A DNA stretch of 64,000 nt from Streptomyces panaciradicis (GTDB lineage: Bacteria; Actinomycetota; Actinomycetes; Streptomycetales; Streptomycetaceae): NCBI RefSeq assembly GCF_023516615.1, contig NZ_JAMGBF010000074.1, forward strand, positions 19,273-83,272. Direction: 5' to 3'. Made by a program: the position numbers and the translations under genes. Positions within the stretch are counted from its first letter, which is position 1, and the number at the start of each line of letters is the position of its first letter. This document shows, piece after piece, positions 59,246 to 64,000 of the stretch. Under the pieces are notes generated by a model. It searched no databases and had not been told where the DNA came from. It saw only the letters and a program-made list of their open reading frames with translations.

Positions 59246-60457
59246 ATGGCCGCTGACATCGAAGACATCACCGCGACCGTCGACGCCGCCTCCGTCATGA
59301 GGCTGCTTCCCGGCCGGCCCCGGCTGCTCGGGCTGGGCGAGCCCACCCACGGCGAGGGCTCCCTGCTCGACCTGCGCAACGCCCTCTTCCGGCAACTCGT
59401 CGAACAGGAGGGCTACCGGACCGTCGCGATCGAGAGCGACTGCGTGCGGGGCCTGGCAGTGGACGAGTACGTCACCTCGGGCACCGGCACCCTCGACGAC
59501 GTCATGGAGCGCGGGTTCAGCCACGGCTGGGGCGCCCTGCCCGGCAACCGCGAGCTGGTGCGCTGGATGCGCGCCCACAACGCGCGGCGGCCCGCGTCCG
59601 AGTGGGTGCGCTTCGCCGGTTTCGACGGCCCCCTGGAGATCACCGGGGCCGCAAGCCCCCGGCAGTCCCTCACCGCGCTGCACGCCCACCTCGCGCACCG
59701 GGTCGCCGCGAACCTGCTGCCCTGCGCCGCGGAGACGCTCGACGGTCTGCTCGGGCCCGACGAGCGGTGGACCGAGCCCGCCGCGATGACCGACCCGTCC
59801 CGGTCCGTGGGCCGCACGGCCGAGGCGGGCCGGCTCCGATTGCTGGCCGACGACCTGGTGGCCCTGCTCGGCACGCAGCCGCCCGACCCGGGCGGGGCCG
59901 GCTCGCGGGAGGACTGGGAGCGGGCGCGCCTGTACGGCCGTACCGCCGTCGGACTGCTGCGCTATCACCACGCGATGGCCGACCCCTCACCGGCCCGCAT
60001 GACACGGCTGTGCGCGCTGCGCGATCTGATGATGGCCCACAACCTGCTGGCCCTCGCCGAACGCGGCCCGGTGCTGGTGCACGCCCACAACTCCCATCTG
60101 CAGCGGGCGAAGAGCTCGATGCGGATGTGGGAGGGGCCGGTGGAGTGGTGGAGCGCCGGTGCCCTGGTGGGCGCCCGGCTCGGCGCGCGGTACGCCTTCC
60201 TGGCCACGGCCCTGGGCACGATCCGCCACCGGGGGGTGGACACGCCCGCGCCGGACACCGTCGAGGGCCTGCTGTACGCGCTCCCGGAGGACCGCTGTGT
60301 CGTCGACGCCGGGCGGCTCGCCTCGGCCCTCGGCGCCACGCCTCCCGCGCCCCGCGAGTCCCCCTGGTTCGGCTACGCACCGCTCGACCCGGCTCACCTG
60401 CGGGACGCGGCGGGCGTCGTGTTCGTCAAGGACGTCCGGGAGGAGGCCCGTTACTAG
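59246..60457 (+). CDS. Erythromycin esterase family protein
   Basis: A 403-residue hydrolase of the Ere family, whose best-known members open the macrolide lactone ring. The catalytic histidine is His35 in GLGEPTHGEGSL. Other family blocks are RTVAIESDCVRGLAVDEYV, HGWGALPGNRELVRWMRAHN and VHAHNSHLQRAKSSM. Many family members have no known macrolide activity, so resistance is a possibility and not a conclusion. ATG 59246 is the first start after the dyad. It faces a tandem-MerR regulator, which suggests drug- or metabolite-inducible expression. Confidence 0.88.
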   Translation: MAADIEDITATVDAASVMRLLPGRPRLLGLGEPTHGEGSLLDLRNALFRQLVEQEGYRTVAIESDCVRGLAVDEYVTSGTGTLDDVMERGFSHGWGALPGNRELVRWMRAHNARRPASEWVRFAGFDGPLEITGAASPRQSLTALHAHLAHRVAANLLPCAAETLDGLLGPDERWTEPAAMTDPSRSVGRTAEAGRLRLLADDLVALLGTQPPDPGGAGSREDWERARLYGRTAVGLLRYHHAMADPSPARMTRLCALRDLMMAHNLLALAERGPVLVHAHNSHLQRAKSSMRMWEGPVEWWSAGALVGARLGARYAFLATALGTIRHRGVDTPAPDTVEGLLYALPEDRCVVDAGRLASALGATPPAPRESPWFGYAPLDPAHLRDAAGVVFVKDVREEARY

Positions 60458-60484
60458 GTTCCACTTCCCGCGCGCCGACCCCGT

Positions 60485-61549
60485 TCAGGTGGCGATGGTG
60501 GCCAGGCCGGCGATGCCCACGACGTAGATGACGACGGCCATGACGCTGTCGATGCCCATCCGGGCGTACTGCCGGCGCGGGCGGAAGACGAGTCCCGCCA
60601 TGTAGGTGACGGTGAGGACGATGCCGAGGGCGGTGAGGTAGATGTCGGTGTCGTGCGCGGCGGGGAGCACGGGCTTGCCGGAGATGATCGCGGCCGGCAG
60701 GAACAGCACGGGCAGGAAGGCGTTGCCGCCGAAGATGTCGCTGATGGCGAGTTGGTGATCGCCCAGCTTCGTGGAGGTCAGGCCGGTGCTGACCTCGGGC
60801 AGGGAGGTGGCGGCGGCAAGGACGGTCGCGCCGAACAGCACACCGCTCAGTCCCTGGCGGGCGAAGAACTCCTCGCCGCTGCGTTCGATGACCACACCGG
60901 CGACGAGCGTCGCGAGGGCCGCCGTGCCGAAGATCAGCCCGGCGCGGCCGGTCCGCACGCCCTGGTCGGTGGCGGCCTTCTCCTTCTTCCCCCGGGAGTG
61001 GCCGCGCGGTTCGGGCTGGCTGTCCGGGGCGTCGCCGCCCTCCCGCCACGGCAGCCCGCGGCCGGCCCGGTTCAGCAGCACCAGGCCGATCACCCACAGG
61101 ACGGCGACGGCCATGGAGGCCGGGGCCAGCCGGGCGGCGTGCAGCCCCGGGGAGAGCTGGGTGCCCATGACCACCACGGCCAGGACCACCACGACGAGGG
61201 CGCCCTCCAGCACCAGTTGCAGGCTGGCGGCGACACGGGTCAGCGGGGCGCGCGGACGGACGCCCGCGGCGTCGAGCACGGCCAGGACGATGGTCTGGAT
61301 GGCGATGCCGCCGAGGATGTTGCCGACGGCGACGTCCAACTGCCCCGCCAGGGCCGCCGAGACGGTGATGGCGAGCTCGGGCAGGTTGGTCGCCACGGCG
61401 AGGAGGATCAGCCCGCCCAGCGCGCTGCCCAGGTGGAGACGCTCGGCGAGGACGTCGGTGGTGTCGGACAGTTTGATGCCCGCGTACCAGATGACGGCCG
61501 CGCTCGCGACGAACAACAACAGCAGAACCGGAGAGCCCAGAGATCCCAT
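60485..61549 (-). CDS. CaCA-family cation exchanger
   Basis: A 354-residue membrane protein with about ten helices in two inverted halves. The two alpha repeats carry the ion-binding acidic residues: LLAVATNLPELAITVSAALA (followed by VGNILGGIA) and AAATSLPEVSTGLTSTKLGD (followed by ISDIFGGNAFLP). A charged cytosolic loop (residues about 175-215, GHSRGKKEKAAT) separates the halves. It is likely a Ca2+/H+ or Na+/Ca2+ exchanger; the ion is not determined. ATG 61549 was chosen where the first helix begins; the frame continues upstream as an artefact. It is divergent from the malic enzyme gene. Confidence 0.88.
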   Translation of the reverse strand: MGSLGSPVLLLLFVASAAVIWYAGIKLSDTTDVLAERLHLGSALGGLILLAVATNLPELAITVSAALAGQLDVAVGNILGGIAIQTIVLAVLDAAGVRPRAPLTRVAASLQLVLEGALVVVVLAVVVMGTQLSPGLHAARLAPASMAVAVLWVIGLVLLNRAGRGLPWREGGDAPDSQPEPRGHSRGKKEKAATDQGVRTGRAGLIFGTAALATLVAGVVIERSGEEFFARQGLSGVLFGATVLAAATSLPEVSTGLTSTKLGDHQLAISDIFGGNAFLPVLFLPAAIISGKPVLPAAHDTDIYLTALGIVLTVTYMAGLVFRPRRQYARMGIDSVMAVVIYVVGIAGLATIAT

Positions 61550-61690
61550 GCACGCGCGGGTACCCACCGATCGTCTCCACGTGTACGACGCTCGTGCCCG
61601 GCCTGCGCGGCGGCCCGTGCCCGCGTGGGTCACCCTGGGAAGGGACAGGGCGGCCGACGGTCGCGCCCCCGGACACGTCACGGAGCGACG

Positions 61691-63394
61691 ATGAGCACCG
61701 AGTGGAACGCCGGCCACCACCGTTTCGAGACCTCGGCGCGAGGCCGTGCCGTGCTCGCCGACCCGCGTCTCAACCGCGGTACGGCCTTCACCGCGCAGGA
61801 ACGGCGGGACCTGGGCCTCGACGGACTGATCCCGCCGCGCGTGCTCACCCTGGACCAGCAGGCCGACCGGGCGTACGGCCAGTACTCCGCGCAGCCCACC
61901 GACCTGGCCAAGCACGTCAACCTGGCCGCCCTGCACGACCGCAACGAGGTGCTGTTCTACCGCCTGCTGAGCGATCACCTCCCGGAGATGCTGCCCATCG
62001 TCTACACACCGACGGTCGGCACGGCCATCGAGCGCTACAGCACCGAGTACCGGCGCCCGCGCGGCATCTACCTGTCGGTCGACGCCCCCGAGGACATGGA
62101 ACGCGCCCTGCGCGCCTCCGGGCTGGACGCGGCCGACGTCGACCTGGTGGTGGCGACCGACGGCGAGGCCATCCTGGGCATCGGCGACTGGGGGGTGGGC
62201 GGCATCGACATCTCGGTGGGCAAGCTCGCCGTGTACACGGCCGCGGCCGGCATCGACCCGGCCCGCACCCTCGCCGTCGTCCTCGACGTCGGCACCAACC
62301 GCGAGCAACTCCTCGACGACCCGCTCTACTTGGGCAACCGCCACCCCCGGGTGGACACGCAGACGTACGACGCCTTCATCGAGCGCTACGTCACCACCGC
62401 GGAACGCCTCTTCCCGGACGCGCTGCTGCACTTCGAGGACTTCGGGGCCGCCAACGCGCGCCGCGTCCTGGACCGTTACCGGCGTGAGCACTTCGTCTTC
62501 AACGACGACATCCAGGGCACAGGCGCGGTGAACCTGGCCGCCGTCCTGTCCGCTGTGCGGGCCAGCGGGATGCCGTTGCCCGAGCACCGGGTGGTGGTCC
62601 TCGGCGCCGGGACGGCGGGGATCGGCGTGGCCGACCAGTTGCGGGACGCCATGGCCGCGCAGGGCCTGGGCCGCGAGGAGGCCACCGCCCGCTTCTGGGC
62701 CGTGGACCGCCACGGGCTGATCACCCGTGACCAGGAGGGGCTGCGCGACGTCCAGCTCCGCTACGCCCGGCCGGCCGAGGAGGTCGCCGGCTGGCGGCGG
62801 GACGCGAAGCTCGGGGGCGTCTCCCTGGAGGAGGTGGTGCGCCGGGTCCGGCCCACCGTGCTGATCGGCACCTCCGGCCAGGGCGGGGCCTTCACCGAGA
62901 GCGTCGTGCGGGAGATGGCCGCGCACACCGAGCGCCCCATCGTGCTGCCGATGTCCAACCCGACCCGGCTCGCCGAGGCCGTGCCCTCCGACCTGCTGGA
63001 CTGGACGCAGGGCCGTGCGCTCATCGCGACGGGCAGCCCCTTCGAGCCGGTGACCCGCGGTGGAGTCACGTATGAGATCGGCCAGGCCAACAACGCGCTG
63101 GTCTTCCCCGGTCTCGGTCTCGGTGCCGTCGTCGCCCGCGCCACGCGGGTCACCGACTCGATGCTGTCCGCCGCGGCCCACGCGGTCGCCGGACAGGTCG
63201 ACTCCACCGCCCGCGGGGCCTCCCTGCTCCCCCACACCCGGTTGCTGCGGCGCACCTCCGCCGCGGTGGCGGTCGCCGTGGCGCGGGCGGCGGCCGAGGA
63301 CGGCGTCGCCCGCGAGCCGGTGGACGACACCATCGAGGACCGGGTCCGCCGGGCGATGTGGGAGCCGGTGTACCGGCCGGTGGTGGCGGTCTGA
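61691..63394 (+). CDS. NAD-dependent malic enzyme
   Basis: A 567-residue enzyme decarboxylating malate to pyruvate. The N-terminal malic domain has LFYRLLSDHLPEMLPIVYTP, the metal-binding ATDGEAILGIGDWGVGG, and HFEDFGAANA followed by FVFNDDIQGTGAVNLA. The NAD domain has VVVLGAGTAGIGVADQLRDA and VLIGTSGQGGAFTESVV. The length is typical of the large eukaryote-like/SfcA type. ATG 61691 has ACGGAG upstream. It helps turn C4 acids into pyruvate during growth on amino acids or fatty acids. Confidence 0.95.
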   Translation: MSTEWNAGHHRFETSARGRAVLADPRLNRGTAFTAQERRDLGLDGLIPPRVLTLDQQADRAYGQYSAQPTDLAKHVNLAALHDRNEVLFYRLLSDHLPEMLPIVYTPTVGTAIERYSTEYRRPRGIYLSVDAPEDMERALRASGLDAADVDLVVATDGEAILGIGDWGVGGIDISVGKLAVYTAAAGIDPARTLAVVLDVGTNREQLLDDPLYLGNRHPRVDTQTYDAFIERYVTTAERLFPDALLHFEDFGAANARRVLDRYRREHFVFNDDIQGTGAVNLAAVLSAVRASGMPLPEHRVVVLGAGTAGIGVADQLRDAMAAQGLGREEATARFWAVDRHGLITRDQEGLRDVQLRYARPAEEVAGWRRDAKLGGVSLEEVVRRVRPTVLIGTSGQGGAFTESVVREMAAHTERPIVLPMSNPTRLAEAVPSDLLDWTQGRALIATGSPFEPVTRGGVTYEIGQANNALVFPGLGLGAVVARATRVTDSMLSAAAHAVAGQVDSTARGASLLPHTRLLRRTSAAVAVAVARAAAEDGVAREPVDDTIEDRVRRAMWEPVYRPVVAV

Positions 63395-63413
63395 GGCGCT
63401 GGACGCTCCGCGC

Positions 63414-64000
63414 TCATCCCTCGTTGGGCCGGGCGAGTCCGATGTCGTAGGCGAAGATCACGGCCTGGACGCGGTCGCGGGCGCCGATCTTGGCCAGGAC
63501 GCGGCCGACGTGGGTCTTGACGGTGGACTCGGACAGCACGAAGTGCGCGGCGATCTCGCCGTTGGTCCAGCCCCTGCCGACGGCTTCGAGGATCTCGCGT
63601 TCCCGTTCGGTCAGCGTGCCCAGGCGCGCGTCCTCGGCGGGGTCGCCCGGGCGGGCGGGCCGGTACCGGGCGTACTCGTCGAGGATGCGCCGGGTCAGGG
63701 CGGGGGCGATGACGGCGTCGCCCGCGGCCACGGCGCGGATGCCGGCGAGGAGTTCCTCGGGGCGGGCGTCCTTCAGGAGGAAGCCGCTGGCTCCGGCGCG
63801 CAGGGCGGCGTGGACGTACTCGTCGACGTCGAACGTGGTCAGCACCAGGATGCGGGAGCGGCCGCCGGAGGCGACGATGCGGCGGGTGGCCTCGATGCCG
63901 TCCATGCCGGGCATCCGCACGTCCATCAGCACCACGTCGGGGCGCAGTTCGGCGGCCTTGCGGACGGCCTCGGCGCCGTGCGCGGCCTCCCCTACCACGT
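63414..64000 (-). CDS. NarL/FixJ-type response regulator, N-terminus outside window
   Basis: The gene runs off the right edge. The visible 195 residues contain most of a receiver with an intact phosphoacceptor (RPDVVLMDVRMPGMDG), Thr in VLTTFDVDEY and Lys in GFLLKDARP. A LuxR HTH follows (LTEREREILEAVGRGWTNGE, ESTVKTHVGRVLAKIG). The acidic-pair residues of the receiver lie beyond the window. A sensor kinase is probably just outside. It converges with the malic enzyme with 19 bp between stops. Confidence 0.93.
   Translation of the reverse strand, partial: VVGEAAHGAEAVRKAAELRPDVVLMDVRMPGMDGIEATRRIVASGGRSRILVLTTFDVDEYVHAALRAGASGFLLKDARPEELLAGIRAVAAGDAVIAPALTRRILDEYARYRPARPGDPAEDARLGTLTEREREILEAVGRGWTNGEIAAHFVLSESTVKTHVGRVLAKIGARDRVQAVIFAYDIGLARPNEG

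Noticed and set aside
1..64000. CRISPR arrays, tRNA or rRNA genes, insertion sequences and attachment sites
   Set aside because: No regularly spaced repeats, cloverleaf-type sequences outside genes, transposase or integrase frames were seen on reading both strands.

Overview
The window is a GC-rich chromosomal segment from a Streptomyces or close relative. Signs of this are the very high third-position GC, frequent GTG and TTG starts, secreted glycosidases with CBM2 and CBM13 modules, a CebR-type operator, and GC-rich dispersed repeats of the kind seen between Streptomyces genes. I see no rRNA, tRNA, CRISPR array, prophage, transposase or conjugative element. Species-level identification is not possible from the sequence alone.

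Layout. 1-4.2 kb: the 3' part of an oleate hydratase gene, a membrane Ser/Thr kinase with an extracellular peptidoglycan-binding domain, and an orphan LuxR-type regulator whose receiver has lost its phosphorylation site. 4.3-11.2 kb: a secreted plant-polysaccharide block with a GH5 enzyme facing a LacI regulator across two identical operators, a GH5-FN3-CBM2 mannanase behind a CebR box, a TetR regulator, and a secreted dipeptidase-like protein with a discoidin domain. 11.4-20.4 kb: mixed metabolism, comprising a class V aminotransferase, a YceI fusion, a flavin monooxygenase facing an AcoR-like activator, a glutamate-cysteine ligase homologue, and a MerR regulator facing a methyltransferase.

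20.4-39.7 kb is the most coherent part: a choline, glycine betaine and sarcosine catabolic region. An OpuA-type transporter imports betaine. Choline dehydrogenase and betaine aldehyde dehydrogenase make betaine from choline. Dimethylglycine oxidase and heterotetrameric sarcosine oxidase remove methyl groups onto tetrahydrofolate. FolD, GlyA, PurU and an MTHFR-like protein handle the resulting one-carbon units. The step from betaine to dimethylglycine is absent. Four promoters here share GTTGCGCAAC-like elements. SoxD and SoxA are fused in frame through a dispersed repeat.

40-49.4 kb is a two-operon glycan locus: a ROK regulator with a GH30-CBM13 enzyme, then a Tat lipoprotein binding protein, two sugar permeases and a GH2 beta-galactosidase. 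The gene set suggests use of beta-1,6-galactan or a similar galactose-containing glycan. A 28-29 bp element is shared by both operon promoters.

49.5-64 kb: an MMPL exporter with a two-component system, a secreted lysozyme-like protein, an orphan arsenite methyltransferase with operator-like dyads, a hypothetical protein, a beta carbonic anhydrase, a decayed LysE exporter, a diaminopropionate ammonia-lyase-like enzyme, a tandem-MerR regulator facing an erythromycin esterase, a CaCA cation exchanger, a malic enzyme, and a LuxR response regulator cut by the window end.
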